Positions 37,877-47,258 of a DNA stretch of 64,000 nucleotides are shown here, in pieces. Within the stretch, counting starts at the first letter, position 1, and every line of letters begins with the position of its first letter. Under the pieces are notes generated by a model. That model searched no databases, had not been told where the DNA came from, and saw nothing but the letters and a program-made list of their open reading frames with translations. Origin of the DNA: Hyphomicrobiales bacterium (GTDB lineage: Bacteria > Pseudomonadota > Alphaproteobacteria > Rhizobiales > Rhizobiaceae); the NCBI GenBank assembly GCA_017305935.1, contig JAFKJU010000030.1, positions 19,026 through 83,025 on the forward strand. The letters run 5' to 3'. Both the position numbers and the translations under genes were made by a program.

Positions 37877-39664
37877 TCACGCCACCTGCTCGGCCGGCAG
37901 CGTCAGGGTGAAGCGTGCGCCGCGCACCGCGCCGTCCTGGTCGACGACATTTTCCGCCTTCAGCGTGCCGCCATGCGCCTCGGCGATCTGGCGGCTGATC
38001 GACAGGCCGAGGCCGGAATTCTGCCCGAAACCTTCGGATTCCGGACGGTCGGTGTAGAAACGTTCGAAGATGCGGTCGATGTCCTCGGCCTGGATCCCGG
38101 GACCGTTGTCCTCGACGACGACGATGCAGCGGCTGCGCGAGCGCGACAGGCGCACCGAGATGCGGCCGCTGTCGACCGGCACGAAGGAGCGGGCGTTCTC
38201 AATCAGGTTGGTGACGATCTGGCCGAGGCGCAGGTCATGGCCGCTGACGGTGAAGCCGGCCTTGACGCCCGGCTTGCGCTCCACAGTGAAATCCACCGTC
38301 ACCGGTTTCTTGCTGGAGCGGATCTGGCGGGAGATTTCCACGAGATTGCCGAGCAGGATTTCGAGATCGACGCTCCTCGCATCGGAGCGCGCCAGCTCCG
38401 CATCGAGGCGCGAGGCGTCGGAAATGTCGGAGATCAGCCGGTCGAGGCGGCGCACATCGTGCTGGATGACGTCCATCAGCCGCTGCTTCGATTCGTCGCT
38501 GCGCGCGAGCGGCAGCGTTTCGACGGCGCTGCGCAGCGAGGTCAGTGGGTTCTTCAGCTCGTGGCTGACATCGGCGGCGAAACTTTCGATGGCGTCGATG
38601 CGGTCGTAAAGCGCCGTCGTCATCTCGCGCAAGGCCACGGAAAGATTGCCGATTTCGTCCTGGCGGGCGGAGAAGTCGGGGATTTCCTCGCGCGTCTTCG
38701 CGCCGCGCCGCACGCGCACGGCGGCAGCGGCCAGACGGCGCAGCGGCGTGGCGATGGTCGAGGAGAGCAACAGCGACAGCACGACGTTGACCAGCGTCGC
38801 GACCCCGAAGACGCGCATGATGGCAAGGCGCTCGGCATGGACGATCTTGTCGATATCGCCGGCCTGCGTCGACAGCAGCAGCACGCCGAGCACGGCGCGA
38901 AACCGCTGGACCGGCACGGCGACCGAGACGATCAGCTCGCCCTTTTCGGTGACGCGCACCACGGCGCCGCGCACGCCGGTGAGCGCATTCATCACTTCCG
39001 GATAGATCGAGCCGTCGCCGCCGGGCATTTCCTTGTAGAGCGGCAGGTTGCCGGGCTGCAGGATCTTGTTGAACCAGCCGGCCGCCCAGGCGCCCCAGCC
39101 GGCCTGCTCGTCCTCGACCGGCGGCAGGTCGAAGCGCAGCACCTGGCCGCGCGAATAGAGATGGCGCGAATCGAGCAGCAGGTTGGCGTCGGCGTCGAAG
39201 ATGCGGGCGCGCGTGCGCGTCGGCGAGATCAGCCGGCGCAACACGGGGGCGACGCGCTCGGGATCGATGGGGAATTCCAGATCCTCGTCGTTGGGGATCG
39301 GGGTGATGCTCTGGCCGGCCTGCAGTTCGAGCAGCTTTTCCGGGTCGATGGTGATCGAATTGGTATCGACCGAGGCCGAGGCCGAAATCGCGCCGGCGAT
39401 GATTTCGCCCTGGGTAAGCAGACTCTCGACGCGGGCGTCGATCAGGCCTTCGCGGAACTGGTTGAGATAAAGAATGCCGCCGACCAGGACCAGGAGCGCC
39501 GCGAGATTGAAGAACAGGATGCGGCGCGTCAGGCTGGAAAAGACGGCATTGCCGAAGACGCGGCGGATCAGCGTGAAGGGATGCGCCCAGTAGCGCCGGC
39601 CGCCGCGTGGCGGCGCAGCCCCTTCATTGTCGTCGATATCGCTGTCCAGCGGCACGGTTGCCAA
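37877..39664 (-). CDS. chvG: Two-component sensor histidine kinase ChvG (ExoS)
   Basis: ChvG senses acidity and envelope conditions and phosphorylates ChvI; in Agrobacterium the pair is needed for virulence and in Sinorhizobium (ExoS-ChvI) for symbiosis and succinoglycan control. The 595-aa protein has a cytoplasmic start, TM1 (about 49-67), a periplasmic sensor domain (about 70-280), TM2 (about 283-303), HAMP, H-box VSHELKNPLTS (H368), N-box LIENARSF, G-boxes VVEDNGPGI and GLGLSIS. The periplasmic repressor ExoR is not encoded here. It is 67 nt downstream of chvI and is adjacent to hprK. Confidence 0.96.
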   Translation of the reverse strand: MATVPLDSDIDDNEGAAPPRGGRRYWAHPFTLIRRVFGNAVFSSLTRRILFFNLAALLVLVGGILYLNQFREGLIDARVESLLTQGEIIAGAISASASVDTNSITIDPEKLLELQAGQSITPIPNDEDLEFPIDPERVAPVLRRLISPTRTRARIFDADANLLLDSRHLYSRGQVLRFDLPPVEDEQAGWGAWAAGWFNKILQPGNLPLYKEMPGGDGSIYPEVMNALTGVRGAVVRVTEKGELIVSVAVPVQRFRAVLGVLLLSTQAGDIDKIVHAERLAIMRVFGVATLVNVVLSLLLSSTIATPLRRLAAAAVRVRRGAKTREEIPDFSARQDEIGNLSVALREMTTALYDRIDAIESFAADVSHELKNPLTSLRSAVETLPLARSDESKQRLMDVIQHDVRRLDRLISDISDASRLDAELARSDARSVDLEILLGNLVEISRQIRSSKKPVTVDFTVERKPGVKAGFTVSGHDLRLGQIVTNLIENARSFVPVDSGRISVRLSRSRSRCIVVVEDNGPGIQAEDIDRIFERFYTDRPESEGFGQNSGLGLSISRQIAEAHGGTLKAENVVDQDGAVRGARFTLTLPAEQVA

Positions 39665-39731
39665 GTCGAATGCCTCCCGCAGCAGCCTGTCTCATATCGC
39701 TGCCGCTGCGTGCATGAAAAATCTGCCGGTG

Positions 39732-40457
39732 TCAGGCGGCTTCGCGGAAGCGGTAGCCGACGCCGTACAGAGTTTCAATCATATCGAAGTCGTTGTCGAC
39801 GATTTTGAACTTCTTGCGCAGCCGCTTGATATGGCTGTCGATGGTGCGGTCGTCGACATAGACCTGCTCGTCATAGGCCGCATCCATCAGAGCGTCACGA
39901 CTTTTCACCACGCCCGGGCGCTGCGCCAGCGAATGCAGGATGAGGAATTCCGTGACCGTCAGCGTCACCGGTTCGCCCTTCCAGGTGCAGGTGTGGCGTT
40001 CCTGGTCCATGACGAGCTGGCCGCGCTCGAGCGAGCGCGCCTGCTGCGGCTGGCCAGGCTTGGGGCTGGCTGCGGCAGCAGCCGCGTTCTCGCGGTTCTG
40101 GGCGCGGCGCAGCACCGCCTTGACGCGCTCGACCAGCAGCCGCTGCGAGAACGGTTTGGTGATGAAATCGTCGGCGCCCATCTTCAGGCCGAACAATTCG
40201 TCGATCTCCTCGTCCTTGGAGGTGAGGAAGATCACCGGCAGATCGGACTTTTGCCGCAGGCGGCGCAGGAGTTCCATGCCGTCCATGCGCGGCATCTTGA
40301 TGTCGAAGATCGCGAGCTGCGGCGGCCGGGCCAGCAGGCCGTCGAGGGCGGAGGCGCCGTCCGTATAGGTTTCCACCTTGTAGCCTTCGGCTTCGAGGGC
40401 AATCGATACCGAAGTCAAAATGTTTCGGTCGTCGTCAACGAGCGCGATGGTCAGCAT
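39732..40457 (-). CDS. chvI: Two-component response regulator ChvI (OmpR family)
   Basis: A 241-aa regulator with a receiver domain (VDDDRN at 7-12; phospho-acceptor D52 in [13 protein letters not shown] in FITKPF) and a C-terminal OmpR/PhoB winged helix (about 140-238, ending in [13 protein letters not shown]). It controls envelope, motility and exopolysaccharide genes. First gene in the leftward chvI-chvG-hprK chain, with a shared 336-nt divergent region upstream facing pckA. Confidence 0.97.
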   Translation of the reverse strand: MLTIALVDDDRNILTSVSIALEAEGYKVETYTDGASALDGLLARPPQLAIFDIKMPRMDGMELLRRLRQKSDLPVIFLTSKDEEIDELFGLKMGADDFITKPFSQRLLVERVKAVLRRAQNRENAAAAAASPKPGQPQQARSLERGQLVMDQERHTCTWKGEPVTLTVTEFLILHSLAQRPGVVKSRDALMDAAYDEQVYVDDRTIDSHIKRLRKKFKIVDNDFDMIETLYGVGYRFREAA

Positions 40458-40793
40458 GATCAGGGTCTCCGTCTGGAATATGGCCTCGCCATTGCACCCG
40501 GCAGAGTGCGTGCATCACGGCGATTGCGCGCTTCATGGGGATAAAGGTGGAACAAATTGTGGCGGAGGGGAAGAGGCAACAGCGTCGCCGGGCGCAACCC
40601 TGTTCTGAAAAGCCCCGGATTCGACGCGACGGCGGCTCGGATGTAAACGATTTAAATGAAACAAATTTTTTTTAAATCGATTAATATATTGATTTTACTG
40701 TATTTTTCTCAAAGCTATCTTGTCATGTTTTAAATCTGCTTCTATTTTCGCGGCAGATTTTCAATCAGCCATCGTGTTGGCGGAGGAAGCAGC
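40458..40793. promoter_or_regulatory. Divergent chvI / pckA regulatory region with inverted repeat and LacI-like site
   Basis: A 336-nt gap. The part at 40640-40790 is strikingly AT-rich. A 9-bp inverted repeat CGATTTAAA / TTTAAATCG is at 40648-40656 / 40671-40679, and TTTAAATCGATTAATA (40671-40686) is an imperfect CG-centred palindrome of LacI-family style. In Sinorhizobium, pckA is regulated by the LacI-family protein PckR; whether this is its site is inference. The AT-rich part also likely contains the pckA promoter; GGAGG at 40781-40785 is the pckA ribosome site. Confidence 0.55.
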
Positions 40794-42404
40794 ATGCAAG
40801 AAATCGGCGTTCACAATCCCGATCACAAGATCGCACAGGCAGGTCTCGGCGGCGCCGCGCATGTCTTCTACAACCTCACCGAGGCCCCGCTCTACGAAGA
40901 AGCGATTCGCCGCGGCGAGGCGGAACTGACGGCGGACGGAGCGCTGCGGGCGCTCACCGGCCAGCATACCGGCCGCTCCGCCAAGGACAAGTTCGTCGTG
41001 CGTGACGATGAGACGGAGAACGTCATCTGGTGGGACAACAACAAGCCGATGTCGCGCGCCCATTTCGAGGTGCTGCATCGCGACATGCTGGCCCATGCCG
41101 AAGGCGCCACGCTGTTCGTGCAGGATCTCGTCGGCGGCGCCGATGCCGGCCACGCGCTGCCTTCGCGCATCGTCACGGAATTCGCCTGGCATTCGCTGTT
41201 CATCCGCAACCTGCTGATCCGCCCGGAGCGTGAGGCACTGAAAAGCTTCGTGCCGAAGCTGACGATCATCGACCTGCCGAGCTTCCGCGCCGATCCCGAG
41301 CGCCATGGCTGCCGCACGGAAACGGTGATCGCCTGCGACCTGACCAACGGTCTCATCCTGATCGGCGGCACGTCCTATGCCGGCGAGATGAAGAAGTCGG
41401 TGTTCACGGCGTTGAACTACCTGCTGCCCGCCAAGGGCGTGATGCCGATGCACTGCTCCGCCAATGTCGGTCCGGCCGGCGATACCGCGGTATTCTTCGG
41501 CCTGTCCGGCACCGGCAAGACGACGCTGTCGGCCGACCCCTCGCGCACGCTGATCGGCGACGACGAGCATGGCTGGAGCGAAGAGGGCGTCTTCAATTTC
41601 GAAGGCGGCTGCTACGCCAAGACCATCCGCCTCTCGGCCGAGGCCGAGCCGGAAATCTACGCCACGACCAGGCGTTTCGGCACGGTGCTCGAAAACGTCG
41701 TCCTCGACGACGAGCGCCGCCCGGATTTCGACGACGGCTCGCTGACCGAGAACACACGCTGCGCCTATCCGCTGCATTTCATCCCGAATGCCTCGGACAC
41801 CGGCCGCGCGCCGCATCCGAAGACGATCATCATGCTGACGGCGGATGCCTTCGGCGTGCTGCCGCCGATCGCCAAGCTGACGCCGGAACAGGCCATGTAC
41901 CACTTCCTCTCCGGTTACACCGCCAAGGTCGCCGGCACGGAAAAGGGCGTGACCGAGCCGGAGGCCACCTTCTCGACCTGCTTCGGCGCGCCGTTCATGC
42001 CGCGCCACCCGGCTGAATATGGCAACCTGCTGAAGGAACTGATCAGCCGCCATGGCGTCGATTGCTGGCTGGTCAACACCGGCTGGACCGGCGGCGCCTA
42101 CGGCACCGGCCGCCGCATGCCGATCAAGGCGACGCGCGCCATGCTGGCCGCTGCCCTTGACGGCACGCTGAAGAATGCCGAGTTCCGCACCGATGCCAAT
42201 TTCGGCATCGCGGTTCCGCGTTCGCTCGACGGCGTCGACGGCGCCCTGCTTGATCCGCGCTCGACCTGGGCCGACGCTGCCGCCTACGACGCGCAAGCGC
42301 GAAAACTGGTCGACATGTTCGTCGCCAATTTCGCCAAGTTCGAATCCCATGTCGACGGCAAGGTGCGCGACGCCGCGCCCGCCGTGCGGATCGCCGCCGA
42401 ATAA
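40794..42404 (+). CDS. pckA: Phosphoenolpyruvate carboxykinase (ATP)
   Basis: Makes PEP from oxaloacetate with ATP, the first step of gluconeogenesis and essential for growth on C4-dicarboxylates. The 536-aa protein has [15 protein letters not shown], the P-loop GLSGTGKTT (near 236-244), the kinase-2 Asp motif (LIGDDEHGW) and the C-terminal [17 protein letters not shown] 40794 is preceded by GGAGG. It faces chvI divergently, the arrangement known in Agrobacterium and Sinorhizobium. Ends in a terminator that overlaps a parS-like site. Confidence 0.98.
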   Translation: MQEIGVHNPDHKIAQAGLGGAAHVFYNLTEAPLYEEAIRRGEAELTADGALRALTGQHTGRSAKDKFVVRDDETENVIWWDNNKPMSRAHFEVLHRDMLAHAEGATLFVQDLVGGADAGHALPSRIVTEFAWHSLFIRNLLIRPEREALKSFVPKLTIIDLPSFRADPERHGCRTETVIACDLTNGLILIGGTSYAGEMKKSVFTALNYLLPAKGVMPMHCSANVGPAGDTAVFFGLSGTGKTTLSADPSRTLIGDDEHGWSEEGVFNFEGGCYAKTIRLSAEAEPEIYATTRRFGTVLENVVLDDERRPDFDDGSLTENTRCAYPLHFIPNASDTGRAPHPKTIIMLTADAFGVLPPIAKLTPEQAMYHFLSGYTAKVAGTEKGVTEPEATFSTCFGAPFMPRHPAEYGNLLKELISRHGVDCWLVNTGWTGGAYGTGRRMPIKATRAMLAAALDGTLKNAEFRTDANFGIAVPRSLDGVDGALLDPRSTWADAAAYDAQARKLVDMFVANFAKFESHVDGKVRDAAPAVRIAAE

Positions 42405-42419
42405 GCCGGCCAAGCCAGG

Positions 42420-42435
42420 TGATTCACGTGAAACC
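42420..42435. other. parS: parS-like site downstream of pckA
   Basis: TGATTCACGTGAAACC differs from the consensus TGTTTCACGTGAAACA at two positions, and is identical to the reverse complement of the site at 11227-11242. Its right end forms the start of the pckA terminator stem. Located about 42 kb from oriC. Confidence 0.6.
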
Positions 42436-42460
42436 CGGTCGCGAAAGCGGCCGGGTTTTT
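42431..42460 (+). terminator. Intrinsic terminator after pckA
   Basis: AAACCCGGTCGC pairs with GCGGCCGGGTTT (one T-G pair) around GAAA, followed by further Ts. Its left arm overlaps the parS-like site at 42420-42435. Confidence 0.8.
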
Positions 42461-42549
42461 GCGTCTGGCGGCAATTTTGCCGGATTGCGTGAAACCGGCA
42501 GATGTTTTACGCGATTCTCTTCGGCAAGGACAACGAACAGACTACGGCC

Positions 42550-42987
42550 ATGGCAAGCGAACCGCTCTATATCGACGACCGCATCACCATCGCGGGCTGG
42601 GAACTGACCGAGCAGTTCGTGCTGGCCGGCGGGGCGGGGGGACAGCACGTCAACAAGGTTTCGACCGCCGTCCAGTTGTTCTTCAACATCGCCAATTCTC
42701 CCGCGCTCAACGAGCGCGTCAAGCGCAACGCCCTGGTGCTCGCCGGCCGGCGCGCCTCCAAGGACGGCACGCTGATGATCGAGGCCAGCCGTTCCCGCAG
42801 CCAGGATCGCAACCGTGAAGAGGCGCGCGAGCGTCTGAAGGAGTTGATCCTCGAAGCGGCCAAGCCGCCGCCGCCGCCGCGCAAGAAGACAAGGCCGACG
42901 CGCGGCTCGGTCGAGCGCCGGCTGAAGGAAAAGGCCGGCCGCTCCGACGTCAAGAAGATGCGCGGGCGCCCGAGCGGCGGCGATTAA
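42550..42987 (+). CDS. arfB: Alternative ribosome-rescue factor ArfB (YaeJ)
   Basis: ArfB hydrolyses peptidyl-tRNA on stalled non-stop ribosomes. In the 145-aa protein the catalytic GGQ is in LAGGAGGQHVNK (residues 30-32) and the C-terminal tail is basic (RKKTRPTRGSVERRLKEKAGRSDVKKMRGRP), the mRNA-channel tail typical for ArfB. The short length and lack of release-factor domains exclude RF1/RF2. Start ATG 42550 gives MASEPLYIDD; an in-frame ATG at 42502 would add 16 residues. Confidence 0.93.
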   Translation: MASEPLYIDDRITIAGWELTEQFVLAGGAGGQHVNKVSTAVQLFFNIANSPALNERVKRNALVLAGRRASKDGTLMIEASRSRSQDRNREEARERLKELILEAAKPPPPPRKKTRPTRGSVERRLKEKAGRSDVKKMRGRPSGGD

Positions 42988-43026
42988 GGCATTTCCAGCA
43001 GAAGTGCGAAGCGTTTTCGCGTTCGT
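42988..43026. repeat. Dispersed intergenic repeat, copy B
   Basis: GGCATTTCCAGCAGAAGTGC, continuing GAAGCGTTTTCGCGTTCG, lies immediately after arfB and before alkB. It aligns loosely with the copies at 11896-11950 and 43695-43748 (common core TTCC-n3-AAAGTG-n2-AA-n2-GGTTTTC). Confidence 0.4.
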
Positions 43027-43057
43027 TGCGCAAGACAGGGTTTGGAATCCGGCTAGG

Positions 43058-43696
43058 ATGGATAGGGACCAGAAATCGATGATCGTTTTGCCGGGTGGCG
43101 TCCGCCGCTATCCCGGCTATCTCGACCGTGCCGAACAGGAGGCGCTGGTCGAGGTGATCCGGCAGGTGGTCTCCGTGGCGCCGCTCTATGTGCCGGTGAT
43201 GCCGCGCAGCGGCCAGCCGATGTCGGTGCGCATGACCAATTGCGGGATGCTCGGCTGGGTGACGGATCGCGATCGCGGCTATCGCTACCAGGAGACCCAT
43301 CCAGTGACCGGCGCTCCCTGGCCGCCGCTGCCGCCGCGCCTCATGGAGATCTGGCGCGATGTCGGCGAGACGCCGCTGGAGCCAGAAGCCTGCCTGGTCA
43401 ATTTCTATTCCGACGAAGCGCGCATGGGTCTGCACCAGGATCGCGACGAGCGCGAATTTTCGGCGCCGGTCGTGTCGATTTCGCTGGGAAATGCCTGCCT
43501 GTTCCGCATCGGTGGCCTGGAGCGCAAGGACAGGACGACGTCGGTGCGCCTGGAAAGCGGCGATATCGTCGTGCTCGGCGGCGACAGCCGCCTGCTGTTT
43601 CACGGCGTCGACCGCATCTATCCCAACACCTCGACGCTGCTGAAGAATGGCGGCCGCATCAATCTCACCCTGCGGCGGGTGAATCCAGCTCAATAA
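43058..43696 (+). CDS. alkB: AlkB-type alpha-ketoglutarate-dependent DNA dioxygenase
   Basis: AlkB directly reverses 1-methyladenine and 3-methylcytosine lesions by oxidative demethylation. The 212-aa product has Fe(II) ligands in GLHQDRDE (H126, D128) and LLFHGVDRI (H182) and 2-oxoglutarate arginines in GGRINLTLRR (R200, R206); CLVNFYSDEARMG precedes the first pair. ATG 43058 is selected (MDRDQKSMIVLPGG); an upstream in-frame start would read through the dispersed repeat. No ada or adaptive-response operator was seen. Confidence 0.9.
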   Translation: MDRDQKSMIVLPGGVRRYPGYLDRAEQEALVEVIRQVVSVAPLYVPVMPRSGQPMSVRMTNCGMLGWVTDRDRGYRYQETHPVTGAPWPPLPPRLMEIWRDVGETPLEPEACLVNFYSDEARMGLHQDRDEREFSAPVVSISLGNACLFRIGGLERKDRTTSVRLESGDIVVLGGDSRLLFHGVDRIYPNTSTLLKNGGRINLTLRRVNPAQ

Positions 43697-43748
43697 AGCA
43701 ATTCCGGAAAAAGCGTGAAGCGGTTTTGTGCCCGTAATGGCGTAAAAG
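43695..43748. repeat. Dispersed intergenic repeat, copy C
   Basis: AAAGCAATTCCGGAAAAAGC continuing GTGAAGCGGTTTTGTGCCCGTAATGG lies between alkB and the 3' end of coaA. It is the copy closest in form to the small AGCGGTTTT-type repeats spread in rhizobial intergenic DNA. Two copies now flank alkB (42988-43026 and this one). Confidence 0.5.
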
Positions 43749-43750
43749 GT

Positions 43751-44746
43751 TTACAGCTTGCGCAACGCCACCGTCTCGATCAGGTGGTTGTCGCCCTTGC
43801 GCAGGATGAGGTCGGCGCGCGGCCGGGTCGGCAGGATGTTGCGACGCAGGTTTTTCAGGTTGATGTTCTGCCACAGGCCTTCGGCCGTCTCCAGCGCATC
43901 CTCCTCGCTGATCGAGGCATAGCGGTGAAAATAGGAGGAGGGATCGCGGAAGGCTGTCTGGCGCAGGCGCATGAAGCGCGTCACGTACCAGTCGTGAATC
44001 CGGTCCTCGTCGGCATCGATATAGATCGAGAAATCGAAGAAATCCGAGACCATCGGCACGATCTTGCCATCGGCCGGCAGGTCGCGCGATTGCAGCACGT
44101 TGATGCCTTCGAAGATCAGAATGTCCGGCCGGTCGATGGTGCGGAATTCGTCCGGCAGCACGTCATAGGTCATGTGCGAATAGAGCGGCGCCTGCACGTT
44201 CGGCTGGCCGGCCTTGATCGCCGAAAGGAAGCGCAGGATCGCGGTCGTGTCGTAGCTTTCGGGAAAACCCTTGCGGTTCATCAGATTGTCCCGTTGCAAA
44301 ATGGCGTTCGGGAACAGGAAGCCGTCGGTGGTGATCAGGTCCACTTTCGGGCTCGACGGCCAGCGCGCCAACAGCTCTTTCAGCACGCGGGCGGTGGTCG
44401 ATTTTCCCACGGCCACCGAACCGGCAATGCCGATGACGAAGGGCGTCTTGGCCGCGCCGGAGAGATTGAGGAAGCGATTGCGCTGCTGGAACAGCAGTTG
44501 CGAGGATTCCACATGCGAGGAGAGCAGTCGCGACAGCGACAGGTAGATGCGCCGCACCTCCTTGAGATCGATCGGGTCGCCGAGGGATCGCAGCCGGCTC
44601 ACTTCATCCGCCGTCAGGGTCAAAGGCGTGTCGGCCCGGAATTTCGCCCATTCGTCGGATGTGAAGAAATGATAGGGCGAAAAACTGTTGGCCTGGAAGT
44701 GATCGAGCGCTTCGGGCACTGCGATATCCTTGGTGACGATGGTCAT
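43751..44746 (-). CDS. coaA: Type I pantothenate kinase CoaA
   Basis: Phosphorylates pantothenate as the first and regulated step of coenzyme A synthesis. The 331-aa P-loop kinase has [14 protein letters not shown] (107-120), [11 protein letters not shown], the [10 protein letters not shown] region and [14 protein letters not shown]. The start overlaps hisE by ATGA (minus strand), so it is the last gene of the his cluster. A metabolic reason for linking CoA and histidine genes is not evident, but the order is conserved in Rhizobiaceae. Confidence 0.96.
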   Translation of the reverse strand: MTIVTKDIAVPEALDHFQANSFSPYHFFTSDEWAKFRADTPLTLTADEVSRLRSLGDPIDLKEVRRIYLSLSRLLSSHVESSQLLFQQRNRFLNLSGAAKTPFVIGIAGSVAVGKSTTARVLKELLARWPSSPKVDLITTDGFLFPNAILQRDNLMNRKGFPESYDTTAILRFLSAIKAGQPNVQAPLYSHMTYDVLPDEFRTIDRPDILIFEGINVLQSRDLPADGKIVPMVSDFFDFSIYIDADEDRIHDWYVTRFMRLRQTAFRDPSSYFHRYASISEEDALETAEGLWQNINLKNLRRNILPTRPRADLILRKGDNHLIETVALRKL

Positions 44747-45066
44747 GACGGTTGCCGGCCTGCCTTTTCCGTGAGGCCGGATTGTCCGGTGCGCCGTTCC
44801 AGCTCCGCCAGCACTGCGGCGAGCGGAATATCGGCGATCTTCAGCACGACGAGCAGGTGATAGAGCAGATCGGCCGCCTCGTATCTGAGATTGTCGCGAT
44901 CGTCGGCGATGGCGGCGATCACCGTTTCGACCGCCTCCTCGCCGAGCTTCTTGGCAGCCTTGGGCTGGCCGGCCGCGACCAGTTTCGCCGTCCAGGACTC
45001 TTCAGGCGGCGCCTTGGCGCGCTCCGCGACGATGGTTTCCAGGTCGGAAAGGGAAAATCCGCTCAT
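44743..45066 (-). CDS. hisE: Phosphoribosyl-ATP diphosphatase HisE
   Basis: Hydrolyses PR-ATP to PR-AMP in step two of histidine synthesis. The 107-aa all-helical MazG-like protein has [15 protein letters not shown] and [10 protein letters not shown], the metal-binding Glu/Asp helices. HisI is separate (not in window), as usual in alphaproteobacteria. It lies 9 nt after hisF and overlaps coaA by 4 nt. Confidence 0.96.
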   Translation of the reverse strand: MSGFSLSDLETIVAERAKAPPEESWTAKLVAAGQPKAAKKLGEEAVETVIAAIADDRDNLRYEAADLLYHLLVVLKIADIPLAAVLAELERRTGQSGLTEKAGRQPS

Positions 45067-45075
45067 GATCGCGCC

Positions 45076-45852
45076 TCAATCCAGCCGCATGGGAATGCCG
45101 TGATCGGACATATATGCCTTTGCCTGGCCAATGGTGAATGTGCCGAAGTGGAAGATCGATGCGGCGAGCACCGCGGTCGCATGGCCGTCGCGCACGCCGG
45201 CGACGAGATCGTCGAGCGAGCCGACGCCGCCGGATGCGATCACCGGCACGCGCACCGAATCGGCGATGCGCCGCGTCAGCTCGATATCGTAGCCGCTCTT
45301 GGTGCCGTCGCGGTCCATCGAGGTGACCAGCAATTCGCCCGCGCCGCGCTCCACCATCTTGATCGCAAACTCGATTGCGTCGATGCCCGTCGGCTTGCGG
45401 CCGCCATGGGTGAAGATTTCCCAACGCGGTGCTTCGTCGGCTACCGAAACCCGCTTGGCGTCGATGGAAACGACGATGCACTGGTTGCCGAACTTGTCGG
45501 CGGCCTCGGCCACAAAATCCGGGTTGTTCACCGCCGCGGAATTGATCGACACCTTGTCGGCGCCGCAGAGCAGCAGCCTGCGGATATCGGCGGTGGCGCG
45601 CACGCCGCCGCCGACCGTCAGCGGCATGAAGCAATGCTCGGCGGTGCGGGTGACGACGTCGAAGATCGTGTCGCGATTGTCGGAGGAGGCGGTGATGTCG
45701 AGGAAACAGAGCTCGTCGGCCCCGGCGGCGTCATAGGCCTTGGCCGCCTCGACCGGATCGCCGGCATCGATCAAGTCGACGAAGTTCACGCCTTTCACGA
45801 CGCGGCCGTCCTTGACATCGAGACAGGGGATGACACGGGCTTTCAAAGTCAT
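45076..45852 (-). CDS. hisF: Imidazole glycerol phosphate synthase cyclase subunit HisF
   Basis: With HisH makes imidazole glycerol phosphate and AICAR from PRFAR and ammonia. The 258-aa TIM barrel starts [24 protein letters not shown], with catalytic Asp in CLDVKDG (D11) and the second Asp in [13 protein letters not shown] (D130 region). Phosphate loops GGGVR and ASGGVGS are intact. Its start is directly adjacent to the hisA stop. Confidence 0.98.
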   Translation of the reverse strand: MTLKARVIPCLDVKDGRVVKGVNFVDLIDAGDPVEAAKAYDAAGADELCFLDITASSDNRDTIFDVVTRTAEHCFMPLTVGGGVRATADIRRLLLCGADKVSINSAAVNNPDFVAEAADKFGNQCIVVSIDAKRVSVADEAPRWEIFTHGGRKPTGIDAIEFAIKMVERGAGELLVTSMDRDGTKSGYDIELTRRIADSVRVPVIASGGVGSLDDLVAGVRDGHATAVLAASIFHFGTFTIGQAKAYMSDHGIPMRLD

Positions 45853-46593
45853 TTACGCGGCCTCCCTTGCGGCCTTGATCAGCGCCAGCGCCTCGGCCGG
45901 ATCGATGCGGCCATCATACAATGCGCGGCCGGAAATCGCGCCTTCCAGTTTGGCGGCGTCAGGCTGGATCATCCGGCGGATATCGTCCAGCGAGGCGAGA
46001 CCGCCGGAAGCAATCACCGGAATGGAGACGGCATCGGCCAGTTCCAGCGTCGAAGCCCAGTTGATGCCGGCGAGAATGCCGTCGCGGTCGATATCGGTAT
46101 AGATGATCGCGGCGACGCCGGCGCCCTCGAATTTCTTCGCCAGCTCGATGACGCCGAGCTCGGAGCCTTCCGCCCAGCCTTCGACCGCCACCTTGCCGCC
46201 CTTGGCGTCGATGCCGACGGCGACCTTGCCGGGAAAGCGCTTGCAGGCTTCGATGACGAGTGCGGGATCGCGCACGGCCACCGTGCCGAGGATGACGCGG
46301 GCGAGGCCGCGCGCCAGCCAGCTTTCGATATGCTCCAGCGTGCGGATGCCGCCGCCGAGCTGCACCGGGTTCTTCGTGGCCTTCAGGATGGCGTCGACCG
46401 CATCGCCATTGACCGACTGGCCGGCGAAGGCGCCGTTGAGATCGACCACATGCAGCCATTCGAAGCCCTGATCCTCGAAGGCTTTCGCCTGGGCGGCGGG
46501 ATCGGGATTGTAGACGGTCGCCTGGTTCATGTCGCCGAGCTTGAGGCGCACGCACTGGCCGTCCTTGAGGTCGATGGCGGGGAAAAGGATCAT
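45853..46593 (-). CDS. hisA: Phosphoribosylformimino-5-aminoimidazole carboxamide ribotide isomerase HisA
   Basis: Isomerises ProFAR to PRFAR. The 246-aa barrel starts [17 protein letters not shown] with catalytic Asp8, has the second Asp in [12 protein letters not shown], and phosphate sites GGGIRT and ASGGLAS. ATG 46593 is the family start; the open frame extends far upstream into hisH as a shadow. Gap to hisH 14 nt. Confidence 0.97.
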   Translation of the reverse strand: MILFPAIDLKDGQCVRLKLGDMNQATVYNPDPAAQAKAFEDQGFEWLHVVDLNGAFAGQSVNGDAVDAILKATKNPVQLGGGIRTLEHIESWLARGLARVILGTVAVRDPALVIEACKRFPGKVAVGIDAKGGKVAVEGWAEGSELGVIELAKKFEGAGVAAIIYTDIDRDGILAGINWASTLELADAVSIPVIASGGLASLDDIRRMIQPDAAKLEGAISGRALYDGRIDPAEALALIKAAREAA

Positions 46594-46607
46594 GTCTTGG
46601 ACCTCGT

Positions 46608-47258
46608 TCAGGGCGCCCAGCGCAAAAAATTGGCGATCAGGTCGAGCCCGAGTTTCTGGCTTTTCTCGGGGTGGAACTGCGCGCCCGCCTTGTTGTCGCG
46701 GGCGACGAAGGCGGTCATCGGCCCGCCGTAATCGGTGGTGGCGATGACATCCTCGGGATGGGCGGCGGCCAGATGGTAGGAATGCACGAAATAGGCGTGC
46801 AGCCCGTCCGGGCCGGTCGGGATGCCTTCGAACAGCGGATGGGCGCTCGCAAGCGTAAGCGTGTTCCAGCCGATCTGCGGGATTTTCAGCGTGGGATCGG
46901 CGGGCGTCATCTCGACGACGTCGCCCGCAATCCAGCCGAGGCCTTGGGTGATCGTCTTTTCCAGCCCGCGCGACGACATCAGCTGCATGCCGACGCAGAT
47001 GCCGAGGAAGGGGCGGGCCTTGGCCTCGACCGCCTCGATGAGCGCTTGGCTCATGCCGTTGACGGCATCGAGGCCGCGGCGGCAATCGGCATAGGCGCCG
47101 ACGCCGGGCAGCACGACGCGGTCGGCGATGGCGACGTTTTCCGGCCGGTCCGTCAGGTCGATATGGGCGTCGATCCCGGCTTCGCGGGCGGCGCGCTCGA
47201 AGGCCTTCGTCGCCGAGCGCAGGTTTCCAGAACCGTAATCGATGATTGCGACGCGCAT
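46608..47258 (-). CDS. hisH: Imidazole glycerol phosphate synthase glutaminase subunit HisH
   Basis: Glutamine amidotransferase that feeds ammonia to HisF. In the 216-aa protein the nucleophile Cys is in [11 protein letters not shown] (C88), the oxyanion strand is LPGVGAY, and the His-Glu pair is in [10 protein letters not shown] near the C-terminus. It is immediately after the DUF2628 gene (adjacent start and stop) and 14 nt before hisA. Confidence 0.97.
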   Translation of the reverse strand: MRVAIIDYGSGNLRSATKAFERAAREAGIDAHIDLTDRPENVAIADRVVLPGVGAYADCRRGLDAVNGMSQALIEAVEAKARPFLGICVGMQLMSSRGLEKTITQGLGWIAGDVVEMTPADPTLKIPQIGWNTLTLASAHPLFEGIPTGPDGLHAYFVHSYHLAAAHPEDVIATTDYGGPMTAFVARDNKAGAQFHPEKSQKLGLDLIANFLRWAP

